Positions 8,912-17,077 of a DNA stretch of 64,000 nucleotides are shown here, piece by piece. Source of the DNA: JANQOZ01 sp045106555 (GTDB lineage Bacteria; Pseudomonadota; Gammaproteobacteria; Xanthomonadales; SZUA-38); NCBI GenBank assembly GCA_045106555.1, contig JBGCET010000013.1:23738-87737 (forward strand), given 5' to 3'. A program made the position numbers and the translations under genes. The notes under the pieces are model-generated. The model saw only the letters and a list, made by a program, of their open reading frames with translations. It did not search any database and had not been told where the DNA came from. Within the stretch, counting starts at the first letter, position 1. Each line of letters opens with the position of its first letter.

Positions 8912-10152
8912 AGGCATTACTAACAGCTGGACTGTGTTTGTTGGGACTGGCGCTTTCTCACCCGGCCCATGCGGACTTCAAACGTGACTACGGCACCGGT
9001 CTTAAAGCGTTGCAGGATGGCGATCTTGAGCGCGCGGTCAACGATTTTCAAAAAGCTATCGCAGAAAACCCCGACTCCGCCGAACGCGTCAGAATTTACG
9101 GCATGCGCTTTGAGCCCTATCTGCCCCATTTTTATCTCGGAGAAGCTCGCTTTCGAGCAGGAGACTGTGCCGGCGCTCTGAATGCGTGGCAGGAGTCCGA
9201 GCGACGGGGCATTATCCAGGGCCAAAATGGCTATGCCGACCTGCAGTCGAACCAGGCGTCCTGCTCCAGAGCCGTCCTGGACCCCGCTCAGGTTGCCGCC
9301 GCTCAACAGGCGGTGGACGATTTACGCAATACCGTCGCCCAGATGGACGAACTGAAGGCGAAAATGGGCCGGGATTGGACCGATACCTGGCAACAGGCCC
9401 TGGACGACGCGGCCCGCCGCCTTGGGGATTACCAAAGTCAGCTCAGCGCCGCTGAGGCGGCCAGCGACGCAAGCGCCGTAGACACCATCGCTGCGTCTGC
9501 CCAGGGCGAGTCGGCCAATTTGCGCGCTCTGTGGACCGAAGCATCGCAAAGACTCGCCGCATTGGAACGGCGTCGAGACGCCGAGCGTGCCGCGCAGCAG
9601 AAAACACGAGCTCGGGTGGAACTCACACAAGCCATTGCGGCTGCGCGAACCGAACTGTCCGAGCCGGCGACTGATCAGCAACTGCAGGCCCAGGCCCAAG
9701 AGCTCAATTCGTTGGCCGACCAGGGTAGTAATTTGGCCTCCAGCGCCAGCCTGCGATCTGTACAAAACCTGACCCGCTCGCTGACCTCATCCGTGCGCGC
9801 CTACCGACAGGCAGTGCAGGACAAGCAAAACCAGCAGATGGCCGAAGCCCGACGCACGCCACCACCAGAGCTTCGCCAGCTGGCTGAGCTGTACTTTGCG
9901 GGACGCTACGAACAGGTTCGCCAGCGTTCGGCGCCGGACAGTTTTTCTGAACAACGGGCCCGTGTGCAGGCTCTGCTGTTTCGCGCCGCGGCCAGTTTCA
10001 ACGCCTACACCCTTGGCGGGGACACCCAACCAAACCTGCTGCGCGCGGCGCAAAATGACATCCGCGCGATCAAACGCATTCAGAGTGGATTTTCGCCCTA
10101 TTTGTCGGCGTTCCCCCCCAAATTCCTCACGCTTTTCGAAAACACGCTGTAG
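8905..10152 (+). CDS. Exported TPR protein coupled to the kinase
   Basis: A 415-residue protein with a clear signal peptide (MVKALLTAGLCLLGLALSHPAHA, read as two parts around residue 12; cleavage near 23), so it is likely periplasmic. Residues 25-105 form tetratricopeptide-like helices with the signature IYGMRFEPYLPHFYLGEA at about 55-72, followed by RAGDCAGALNAW. Residues 130-310 are Ala/Gln/Arg-rich and look like a long coiled coil, and a further helical domain closes the protein. The same YLPxF-x(3)-GxA signature recurs in the last gene of this block (11767-12576), so the two are relatives. It overlaps the kinase gene by 7 nt. A partner or ligand-presenting role for the kinase is an inference from coupling; no enzyme motif is seen. 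Confidence 0.9.
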   Translation: MVKALLTAGLCLLGLALSHPAHADFKRDYGTGLKALQDGDLERAVNDFQKAIAENPDSAERVRIYGMRFEPYLPHFYLGEARFRAGDCAGALNAWQESERRGIIQGQNGYADLQSNQASCSRAVLDPAQVAAAQQAVDDLRNTVAQMDELKAKMGRDWTDTWQQALDDAARRLGDYQSQLSAAEAASDASAVDTIAASAQGESANLRALWTEASQRLAALERRRDAERAAQQKTRARVELTQAIAAARTELSEPATDQQLQAQAQELNSLADQGSNLASSASLRSVQNLTRSLTSSVRAYRQAVQDKQNQQMAEARRTPPPELRQLAELYFAGRYEQVRQRSAPDSFSEQRARVQALLFRAAASFNAYTLGGDTQPNLLRAAQNDIRAIKRIQSGFSPYLSAFPPKFLTLFENTL

Positions 10153-10183
10153 TTCCCCTCAAGAAAAGTTGAGAGCGCGTCGA

Positions 10184-10212
10184 TTGACAAGGCCCATACC
10201 CGGTGCTTCACT
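10184..10212 (+). promoter_or_regulatory. Possible internal promoter
   Basis: TTGACA at 10184-10189, a 17-nt spacer and TTCACT at 10207-10212 lie in the 120-bp gap before the outer-membrane protein gene. The -35 is perfect and the -10 poor. It could give the barrel protein extra expression independent of the kinase. Confidence 0.35.
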
Positions 10213-10272
10213 TAAAGGGGTCACCGTGGGGGGTGAAGGAATGACCAATCAATTCAATGGAAAGGAATTACC

Positions 10273-11706
10273 ATGAAAAGCGCTAATGTGCTGACGGCCT
10301 CTCTGGGCGTGCTTGCTATCTCTGTTTCTCAAATGGCCGCTGCCCAGACGGGCCCAGTTGATCCACCCCCCATTACCGGGCCTCGCCCCTTCGGCCTTGA
10401 TCCGGCCGCGCCAACCTTGCCCGTGGACATTTTGCCGCCGGGGGCCAGAGCTCTTGGTTTGGCTGGCGCATTTACCGCCGTCGCTGACGACGCCACTGCC
10501 GCAGAAGCGAACCCGGCGGGTCTGACCATATTGAACCAGCCCGAATTTTCCTTGCATCTGCGGAACTCCGACTTCTCTGTGGACTTTTTTGATCCCGAAG
10601 CGTTGGACTCGGCTCAGTTTGGTGGCCCATCAGGAGACCTGATCAAGACTTTTGACGACAGCAGCTCCAATATCTCGTTCGTCAGCTTTGTGAAGCCTTT
10701 TGATCGTTGGGTTTTGTCGGCTTTTTACGGCAACCAACTGGACATCAATGCTTCAACGCCTACAGAAGTGTCCTTTGACGCTAACTTCATCGATACATTT
10801 ACCAACGACAACTTTCTGGCCGCCGAAGTTGACGGGTTTGGACTGTCCGCAGCCTTCCGAATCAATGATTTGGTTAGCGTGGGCATAACGGTGAAAAACA
10901 CCGAGCTTGATGTGAGCACCATTGACTCGCTGGTAGTCGAAGACTTTAACGATCTGGAAAATATTTTCGGCGACCCGTCCATCGGCATCGGGTCCCGTCA
11001 GGATTTCGCCAACGTCATTAACGACGTCAGCACCGTCACTTCCAGCATCAACGGTGACGATTCCGATACGGTATTTAACGTGGGCATCTTGGTTAACCCC
11101 AACGGCAAGTGGTCATTTGGCGCGGTTTACAAAGAGGGCGCGTCGTTCTCAGTATCCAGCCTAACCACCGTCAATCGCCAGCTGAACTGCGTTGGAAGCG
11201 GAACATTGACCGACTTCTGCAATGATGTGTTCGATCTGGTTCCCGATACGGTTGCTTCTTTTAACAACGCCGGTTCCTTCGCCGGCCAAACGGAAATTGT
11301 CATCCCTGACCGACTGACACTGGGACTGGCCTTACGCCCCTCAGACACCCTGTTGCTGTCGCTGGACCTAAACTTGGTTGAGTATGAAGACTTGCCGACC
11401 CCCAGGCGCGCGGCACTGGGCTTTGGCGCTACAGGTGCGGGTCAAAACCTGAGTGACGAAATTCAGTACCACCTGGGCGTGGAAAAAGTATTTCCCCTCA
11501 GCGGCGAATGGCTCAATGTATTCACCTTGCGCGGCGGAGTGTTTGAGGAAAAAGATCGTGACGGCTTTCGCCAGTTAGATACTGAGGACCGCCATTACAC
11601 CTTTGGCATTGGCGCGGTGATCCGCAACCTGCAGTTGGACCTGGCCTATGACGTTTCAGACTCGGTGGACAATCTGGTGCTGTCAGGCATCTACCGATTT
11701 GACTGA
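10273..11706 (+). CDS. Outer-membrane beta-barrel protein, FadL/PorV-like
   Basis: A 477-residue protein with signal peptide (cleavage after MAAAQ near residue 25). After a Pro-rich stretch comes GARALGLAGAFTAVADDATA (about 57-76) and EANPAGL, a pattern shared by FadL/OmpP1 and PorV-type outer-membrane proteins. The rest shows alternating amphipathic strands, many beginning or ending in aromatic residues, and the chain ends SGIYRFD, an aromatic-bearing terminal strand as barrels have. FadL-type proteins transport hydrophobic compounds; PorV-type proteins act in secretion. Which applies is not decided here. A good Shine-Dalgarno (AAGGA, 8 nt) precedes the ATG. It lies 120 bp after the exported TPR gene and 60 bp before the second one, all in the same direction. 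Confidence 0.85.
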   Translation: MKSANVLTASLGVLAISVSQMAAAQTGPVDPPPITGPRPFGLDPAAPTLPVDILPPGARALGLAGAFTAVADDATAAEANPAGLTILNQPEFSLHLRNSDFSVDFFDPEALDSAQFGGPSGDLIKTFDDSSSNISFVSFVKPFDRWVLSAFYGNQLDINASTPTEVSFDANFIDTFTNDNFLAAEVDGFGLSAAFRINDLVSVGITVKNTELDVSTIDSLVVEDFNDLENIFGDPSIGIGSRQDFANVINDVSTVTSSINGDDSDTVFNVGILVNPNGKWSFGAVYKEGASFSVSSLTTVNRQLNCVGSGTLTDFCNDVFDLVPDTVASFNNAGSFAGQTEIVIPDRLTLGLALRPSDTLLLSLDLNLVEYEDLPTPRRAALGFGATGAGQNLSDEIQYHLGVEKVFPLSGEWLNVFTLRGGVFEEKDRDGFRQLDTEDRHYTFGIGAVIRNLQLDLAYDVSDSVDNLVLSGIYRFD

Positions 11707-11713
11707 GTTTAAC

Positions 11714-11740
11714 CCCGACCCGATCGTACTTCGGGTCGGG
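11714..11740 (+). terminator. Intergenic stem-loop without U-run
   Basis: CCCGACCCG (11714-11722) pairs perfectly with CGGGTCGGG (11732-11740) around a 9-nt loop, directly after the barrel gene. No run of T follows, so it is more likely an RNA-stability or partial-termination element inside the operon than a full terminator. Confidence 0.5.
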
Positions 11741-11766
11741 ACACTTCCCACGGAGGGCATGTATCC

Positions 11767-12576
11767 ATGATCAAACCTCTTAGCGCTTTACTGTTGCTTA
11801 CCTCAGCCACTGTATTCGCCGACGCTGAAGACTACCGCTATGGTCTGGAGAGTTTAGAACGGGGTGAATTTGCCGCGGCAGTTGCCGCTTTTGAAGCGGC
11901 GGTGAGCAAAGACCCAACGCCAAATTTGGCAGTACGGGCCAACGAGACTGACTACCTGCCTCACCTTAACTTGGCCGTTGCGCACCACGAAGCCGGCAAC
12001 GCAGAAGACGCACGAAAGGCTCTGGACGTCAGTGCCGGACATGGCGTGGTCAGGCAAAGTTATCTGGGCCGAAAACTGTGGGACCGCTATGCTCTTACCA
12101 TCATGGCTACCGACAGCGCCATGCTGGCCGACAATCAAACTGCCGACTATCGCAAGTTTGATCGCAGCGAATTCACTCTCACCGATTCTGAGGTCATCAA
12201 TATCAAGAGCCAGGTGCTGCGGCGTTGTGCGCTGTCAGGCAAAGGGCCCACCGATGAGATGCCCTGGTACTTTCATTATGAATTTGGCTTGGACCTGATG
12301 GCCGCCGGTGATCCGCAGCGGGCGTTAGATGAGCTCATTTTGGCCGCCAACCTGCGCGAAGACTCCAAGCGAAACTCCCGCATGTACGGCATGTGGTTTA
12401 CCAACTACCTGCCCTACTTTCAGATTGCCCAGGCCCACTCCAAGCTGGGCAACTGGCAGTGCGCCATGGACGCCATGCGGATGTCGGCTAAACAGAGTGA
12501 GTATTCGCCGGTAGACCCAGGCTACGATCAGTATTCTGACCTCCAGAAGCTGATTCTTCGCCAAGGCAAGAGCTGA
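11767..12576 (+). CDS. Second exported TPR protein of the kinase block
   Basis: A 269-residue protein with a short signal peptide ending TVFA near residue 18, likely periplasmic. Two TPR-like units stand out: residues about 22-90, with DYRYGLESLERGEFAAAV then DYLPHLNLAVAHHEAG, and residues 170-245, with MYGMWFTNYLPYFQIAQAHSKLG shown here only by its key parts YGMWF, YLPYF and AHSKLG. The second unit matches the IYGMRFEPYLPHFYLGEA signature of the TPR protein at 8905-10152, so the two genes are diverged relatives flanking the barrel gene. Cys residues in each unit could pair. It is the last gene of the block; a bidirectional terminator follows. Function is unknown; a scaffold for the kinase or barrel is a guess. 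Confidence 0.88.
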   Translation: MIKPLSALLLLTSATVFADAEDYRYGLESLERGEFAAAVAAFEAAVSKDPTPNLAVRANETDYLPHLNLAVAHHEAGNAEDARKALDVSAGHGVVRQSYLGRKLWDRYALTIMATDSAMLADNQTADYRKFDRSEFTLTDSEVINIKSQVLRRCALSGKGPTDEMPWYFHYEFGLDLMAAGDPQRALDELILAANLREDSKRNSRMYGMWFTNYLPYFQIAQAHSKLGNWQCAMDAMRMSAKQSEYSPVDPGYDQYSDLQKLILRQGKS

Positions 12577-12583
12577 GCTTTTC

Positions 12584-12620
12584 CGCTGGCTTTGTTTCGC
12601 GCCTTGAAGCAAAGCCAGCG
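12584..12620. terminator. Bidirectional terminator between convergent genes
   Basis: CGCTGGCTTTG (12584-12594) pairs perfectly with CAAAGCCAGCG (12610-12620), 11 bp with a 15-nt loop. It is followed by TTTCC on the plus strand and by a short T-rich stretch on the minus strand. It separates the kinase block from the convergent ETF-QO gene. Confidence 0.75.
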
Positions 12621-12624
12621 TTTC

Positions 12625-14268
12625 CTACATGTTTGAGTAATTCGGCCCGCCACCCCCTTCAGGTGTCACCCAGTTGATGTTCTGGGACGGGTCTTTAATG
12701 TCGCAGGTTTTGCAGTGAACGCAGTTCTGGGCGTTAATCTGGAAGCGCGGCCCGGCTTCTTCTTCCACAACTTCATAAACCCCAGCCGGGCAATACCGCT
12801 GGGCCGGTTCTGCGTATTGAGGAAGATTGATCTGGATGGGGACCTGCGCGTCACTCAGGCGTAAATGTACCGGCTGGTCTTCTTCGTGGTTAGTGCTGGA
12901 TAAGAACACCGACGACAGCAAGTCAAAACTGATCTCGCCATCCGGCTTGGGATAGGTAATCTCAACGCTGGAGTCAGCCGTTTTGAGCTGCGCATGATCC
13001 GGCACCGGATTTTGCCAAGTAAACGGTAACTTGCCGCCGAAAAGATTTTGATCCATCCAGGTGAACCCTGCCCCCAAAAACGTGCCCAGCTTGGCCAGCG
13101 CGGGTTCAAAGTTTCGCGTTCGATGCAGCTCTTCGTGAACCCAGGAGTTTTTCACCGCGCTATCGAAGGCTTCCAAGGTTGTAGGCGCAGAGTCCTGCCC
13201 CAGCGCATCAAACGCCGCCTCTGCTGCCAGCATGCCCGTTTTCATTGCGGTGTGGGTGCCTTTGATTTTGGCGGGATTGAGAAAGCCTGCATCACAGCCC
13301 ACCAGCATGCCGCCGGGAAAACTCAGTCGCGGCAGCGCCTGCAGACCGCCCTTGTTGACCGCTCGGGCGCCATACCCAGCCCTTTTGCCGCCCTTCAGGT
13401 GCTGGGAAATCACGGGGTGGTGTTTCCAGCGCTGGAATTCCTTAAAGGGGTGCATGTAGGGATTGGAATAGTTCAATCCCAACACGTAGCCTAACGACAC
13501 CTGTTGCTCACCAAAATGGTAAAGAAATCCCCCGCCCTCGGTATGTCCATCCAGCGGCCAGCCCAGGGTGTGCACTACCAACCCGGGCTGGTGCTGTTCA
13601 GCCGGAATGGTCCACAGCTCTTTCAATCCGATGCCGTAATGGGGCGGACCGGCGTCGGCGCGCAAATCAAAGCGTTCAATCAGTCGCTTGCCCAGATGGC
13701 CACGAACCCCCTCAGCAAAAATTGTGTACTTGCCGCGCAGTTCATAGCCGGGCTCAAAGCTGCCTTTCTGGCTGCCGTCACCGGCAACGCCCATATCACC
13801 GGTAATGACGCCACGAATTTCACCGTCTTCTTCAATGACCTCCGAGGCGGCAAAACCAGGAAAAATATTGACCTCCAAAGCCTCAGCATGCTCACCCAGC
13901 CAGCGACAGAGGGTGCCCAGGCTGATGATGTAGTTGCCATGGTTGCGCATGGGTTTGGGAATCAAAAACTCAGGGATAGCGGTACTTTTGGTGTCCGACC
14001 GCAGATAGTGGAAGTGATCCGCAGTCACCGCCGTTTCCACCGGAGCACCCAGTGCTTTCCAGTTTGGTAGCAGTTCGTCCAGTCCGCGGGTCTCAAGCAC
14101 CGCTCCGGACACAATATGAGCGCCGATCTCTGAGCCCTTTTCCACCAGACAAACGCTGACATCACGTCCGCTTTCCTGTGCCAGTTGCCGCAGTCGAATG
14201 GCGCTGGCCAGACCTGCCGGTCCGCCGCCCACAATCACCACGTCAAACTCCATTGATTCACGCTCCAT
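12625..14268 (-). CDS. Electron transfer flavoprotein-ubiquinone oxidoreductase
   Basis: A 547-residue ETF-QO. The N-terminus MERESMEFDVVIVGGGPAGL carries the FAD-binding GxGxxG; Pseudomonas homologues also begin MERE-MEFDVV from memory, so the start at 14268 is preferred over the internal ATG at 14253. The C-terminus has the ferredoxin-like 4Fe-4S ligands, CPAGVYEV and later CVHCKTCDIKDP, as in the family. It is a monotopic inner-membrane enzyme that oxidises reduced ETF and reduces ubiquinone. EtfBA lies at 3.5-5.2 kb, separated from it by the kinase block. It is divergent from the CoA-transferase genes. The gene is intact. Confidence 0.97.
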   Translation of the reverse strand: MERESMEFDVVIVGGGPAGLASAIRLRQLAQESGRDVSVCLVEKGSEIGAHIVSGAVLETRGLDELLPNWKALGAPVETAVTADHFHYLRSDTKSTAIPEFLIPKPMRNHGNYIISLGTLCRWLGEHAEALEVNIFPGFAASEVIEEDGEIRGVITGDMGVAGDGSQKGSFEPGYELRGKYTIFAEGVRGHLGKRLIERFDLRADAGPPHYGIGLKELWTIPAEQHQPGLVVHTLGWPLDGHTEGGGFLYHFGEQQVSLGYVLGLNYSNPYMHPFKEFQRWKHHPVISQHLKGGKRAGYGARAVNKGGLQALPRLSFPGGMLVGCDAGFLNPAKIKGTHTAMKTGMLAAEAAFDALGQDSAPTTLEAFDSAVKNSWVHEELHRTRNFEPALAKLGTFLGAGFTWMDQNLFGGKLPFTWQNPVPDHAQLKTADSSVEITYPKPDGEISFDLLSSVFLSSTNHEEDQPVHLRLSDAQVPIQINLPQYAEPAQRYCPAGVYEVVEEEAGPRFQINAQNCVHCKTCDIKDPSQNINWVTPEGGGGPNYSNM

Positions 14269-14350
14269 GCAACACCTGTTATCCCTGCCGTATCTGTCGG
14301 GTTATCATAGCAACGAACGGCGGTCGTCCGCAGGCAGGGAAAAAGCACCT

Positions 14351-15046
14351 TTGAACAAAATATTTGATAGCGCGAAGGCGGCGCTGGATGGCGTTGTCCA
14401 CGACGGTATGACTATCCTGGCGGGCGGCTTCGGCCTATGCGGCATACCAGAGAATCTGATCTCAGCCTTGGTTGAGGCCGGTACCAAAGATTTAACGGTC
14501 GTTTCCAACAACGCCGGTGTGGACGGTTTTGGTCTCGGCCTGCTGCTGGAAACTCGCCAAATAAGAAAAATGGTGTCGTCCTACGTCGGTGAGAACAAGC
14601 TGTTCGAGCAACTTTATCTGGGTGGTGAGCTGGAACTTGAGTTCAACCCTCAAGGTACACTGGCCGAACGTATTCGCGCCGGCGGTGCGGGCATACCCGG
14701 GTTTTATACTAAGACCGGCGTTGGCACCCTGATCGCCGAAGGCAAAGAACATAAAGACTTCGACGGTCAGACTTACATCATGGAAACCGGCCTGACCGGC
14801 GATCTGGCCATCGTGAAGGCCTGGAAGGCCGATCAGCAGGGTAACCTGGTGTTTCGAAAAACCGCCAGAAACTTTAATCCCATGGCGGCCACCGCAGGTA
14901 AGGTCACCATCGCTGAGGTGGAAGAAATTGTGCCTACCGGCAGCTTGGACCCAGACCACATCCACACCCCGGGCATTTTTGTGCAGCGCCTGATCCAAGG
15001 ACAGCACGAAAAACGCATCGAACAACGCACCGTACGCAACAGTTGA
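14351..15046 (+). CDS. 3-oxoacid CoA-transferase subunit A
   Basis: A protein of about 231 residues when started at TTG 14351, the usual length for the family; the frame extends further upstream but that part overlaps the divergent ETF-QO start and is not conserved-looking. The family features are clear: DGMTILAGGFGLCGIPENLI near residue 18-37, GGELELEFNPQGTLAERIRA near 100, and FYTKTGVGTLIAEGKE. With subunit B (starting 9 nt later) it moves CoA from succinyl-CoA to a 3-oxoacid such as acetoacetate, opening ketone bodies to the TCA cycle. A CAGGGA lies about 12 nt before the TTG. Exact acceptor specificity (acetoacetate against 3-oxoadipate) cannot be told from what I see. Confidence 0.92.
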   Translation: MNKIFDSAKAALDGVVHDGMTILAGGFGLCGIPENLISALVEAGTKDLTVVSNNAGVDGFGLGLLLETRQIRKMVSSYVGENKLFEQLYLGGELELEFNPQGTLAERIRAGGAGIPGFYTKTGVGTLIAEGKEHKDFDGQTYIMETGLTGDLAIVKAWKADQQGNLVFRKTARNFNPMAATAGKVTIAEVEEIVPTGSLDPDHIHTPGIFVQRLIQGQHEKRIEQRTVRNS

Positions 15047-15055
15047 GAATTAGCC

Positions 15056-15694
15056 ATGGCCTGGAATCGTGAACAAATGGCGGCGCGTGCCGCCCAGGAG
15101 CTCAAAGACGGCTACTACGTCAATTTGGGCATCGGCATACCCACCCTGGTATCCAACTTCATCCCCGAGGGCGTGGACGTCACCCTCCAGTCGGAAAACG
15201 GCATGCTGGGGATGGGCCCGTTTCCCACCGAAGACGCCATTGATGCGGACCTGATCAATGCGGGAAAGCAGACCATTACCGAACTGCCTCGAACCAGCTA
15301 TTTTTCCTCTGCGGACTCGTTTGCCATGATTCGTGGTGGGCATATTGATCTGTCAATTCTTGGCGCCATGGAAGTGGCCCAGAATGGCGACCTGGCCAAC
15401 TGGATGATTCCGGGCAAGATGGTCAAAGGCATGGGCGGCGCCATGGATCTGGTCGCCGGCGTGAAGCGCGTTGTGGTGTTAATGGATCACACCAACAAAG
15501 CGGGTGCGTCAAAGCTTCTACAAGCCTGCACCCTGCCGCTAACCGGCCAGGGCGTAGTCGACATGGTGGTTACCAATTTAGGCGTGTTCTCCATCGCCGA
15601 GGGCGAAATGGCCCTTGAGGAATTAGCACCGGACGTGTCGTTAGACGACATCGCAGCCAGCACTGAAGCAGCCTACACAACGGCACTGCCCTGA
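15056..15694 (+). CDS. 3-oxoacid CoA-transferase subunit B
   Basis: A 212-residue subunit B, full length. The catalytic glutamate that forms the CoA thioester is in the SENGMLGMGP motif at about residue 46; GYYVNLGIGIPTLV precedes it and KVVKGMGGAMDL-type sequence (MVKGMGGAMDLVAG) follows near 122. It starts 9 nt after subunit A, in the same operon, and forms the heteromeric transferase with it. Beside an ETF-QO the pair fits fatty-acid, ketone-body or leucine catabolism. A 6-bp inverted repeat (CTGCCC/GGGCAG, 15686-15706) spans the stop codon and could be a weak terminator. Confidence 0.95.
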   Translation: MAWNREQMAARAAQELKDGYYVNLGIGIPTLVSNFIPEGVDVTLQSENGMLGMGPFPTEDAIDADLINAGKQTITELPRTSYFSSADSFAMIRGGHIDLSILGAMEVAQNGDLANWMIPGKMVKGMGGAMDLVAGVKRVVVLMDHTNKAGASKLLQACTLPLTGQGVVDMVVTNLGVFSIAEGEMALEELAPDVSLDDIAASTEAAYTTALP

Positions 15695-15751
15695 CACTTC
15701 GGGCAGGATTAGCAACTGCATCCGCGAGGACCATCTGCTAGGGTAACGGAC

Positions 15752-17062
15752 ATGGGGCCAGCGTATTCGCAACGCAGATGGGGAACAGGCACTGCCAGAT
15801 TGCCTGCCTTTGCCCTGCTCGCCTTGCTCACTCTTCCTCACGGATCACTGCAAGCGCAAACCGCCCTCCCTGCCGGCAATGACAATCCCGCAGCGCTAAT
15901 TGAGTCCGCGCCCACAACGCCTCGCCAATCGCGGGATAGTTTGCGAAATGACATCGTCGACAGCCAGCGCCGACTGGCTGCAGAAATCACCATTTCTGGC
16001 GCCGCCAGTGTCGAGGTGGCCCGAGAACGTGCTCGACTTGGCGCCCTGCATTACCTAAACCGAGAACCGCTGAAAGCCGTTATTCAGCTGAAGATGGCTG
16101 TCCCGCCGCTGGAACAGACGCTAGGCATCTTCAATCATCAGCTGGTTGAACCCTTGGGGTACTTGGGACTTAGCCAGCAATTGTTGGAACAGCACGAGGC
16201 CGCAGCAGACACGCTGACCCGCGCCCAGCATATTACTCACCGCGCCAGCGGGACGCTGAACGAAAGTCAGATTCCGCTGGTGTATTCCAAAGCCGATTCG
16301 CTTCAGGCCCAGGGTGAGTGGTGGCAGGCTGAACAGCTCCAGTACACCGTCTATCGCCTGCATAAACACAATTTTGGGGTTGATGCCCCGGAAACCCTGG
16401 GTGCGATGAATCAGCTGGGCACCTGGCTGACCCGAGCCGGGCGCACTAAGACTGCGCTTAGCCTATACCGTTCAGGCCTGAAAGATCTGAAGGACGCCGA
16501 AGGTAACGATACGCCCGCCATGGCGCCGTTGATGGAGGGTATGGCCAGGGCCTTTCTATTTAGCAGAGGCATTAGAGGCCGTTCTTTGAACCTGCTTTTG
16601 AGAGTACAAAAGCTCACTGCACAACACCCAGATCATTTCGGCCCTGCAGATCAGCTTATGGCCAATCTGCAACTGGCAGACACGTTAATGCTCTTCTCTC
16701 TGGAGCGCGACGCGATGCCGTACTACCTGGCAGCTTGGAATACCATCCAGGAAACTGCGGGGTTAAGCGATTGGGAGCACAATCAGTTTTCACAGAGGCA
16801 GTTGGTTTCTGGCCCTTTCGAAGAACTCACCGAGCAACAGGCCAGCACTCGCAAGCATTTTCAGTTCAGCTTTGATTTGCGCAAAGACGGACGTCCATCC
16901 AACGTTAAGCTCGTCAGCACCAGCGCCAGCCCTACTTTGGCGCTGCCCACACTGGCCACCTTCCGCGCAGTGCGTTTTCGACCCCAGTTTAGCGACGGCG
17001 AGGCCATCGTTCGCCCGAACCAGAAAATCTGGCTCAGCTACCGCCGCCAACCCCAATCGTAA
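15752..17062 (+). CDS. Exported TPR protein with TonB-like C-terminal domain
   Basis: A 436-residue protein. An N-terminal hydrophobic stretch (PAFALLALLTLPHGSLQAQ, about residues 18-36) serves as signal peptide after a long charged leader; the next possible starts are internal. Residues 70-330 are tetratricopeptide-like helices (for example ALHYLNREPLKAVIQLKMA and ETLGAMNQLGTWLTRAGRT). The last 75 residues, with FSFDLRKDGRPSNVKLVSTS and later FRAVRFRPQFSDGEA, follow the fold pattern of a TonB C-terminal domain. It lacks the Pro-rich linker of true TonB, so energy transduction is doubtful; binding to an envelope partner is more likely. It converges on terC with only 15 bp between stops. Confidence 0.82.
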   Translation: MGPAYSQRRWGTGTARLPAFALLALLTLPHGSLQAQTALPAGNDNPAALIESAPTTPRQSRDSLRNDIVDSQRRLAAEITISGAASVEVARERARLGALHYLNREPLKAVIQLKMAVPPLEQTLGIFNHQLVEPLGYLGLSQQLLEQHEAAADTLTRAQHITHRASGTLNESQIPLVYSKADSLQAQGEWWQAEQLQYTVYRLHKHNFGVDAPETLGAMNQLGTWLTRAGRTKTALSLYRSGLKDLKDAEGNDTPAMAPLMEGMARAFLFSRGIRGRSLNLLLRVQKLTAQHPDHFGPADQLMANLQLADTLMLFSLERDAMPYYLAAWNTIQETAGLSDWEHNQFSQRQLVSGPFEELTEQQASTRKHFQFSFDLRKDGRPSNVKLVSTSASPTLALPTLATFRAVRFRPQFSDGEAIVRPNQKIWLSYRRQPQS

Positions 17063-17077
17063 ACGGCTGCCCCGTCG

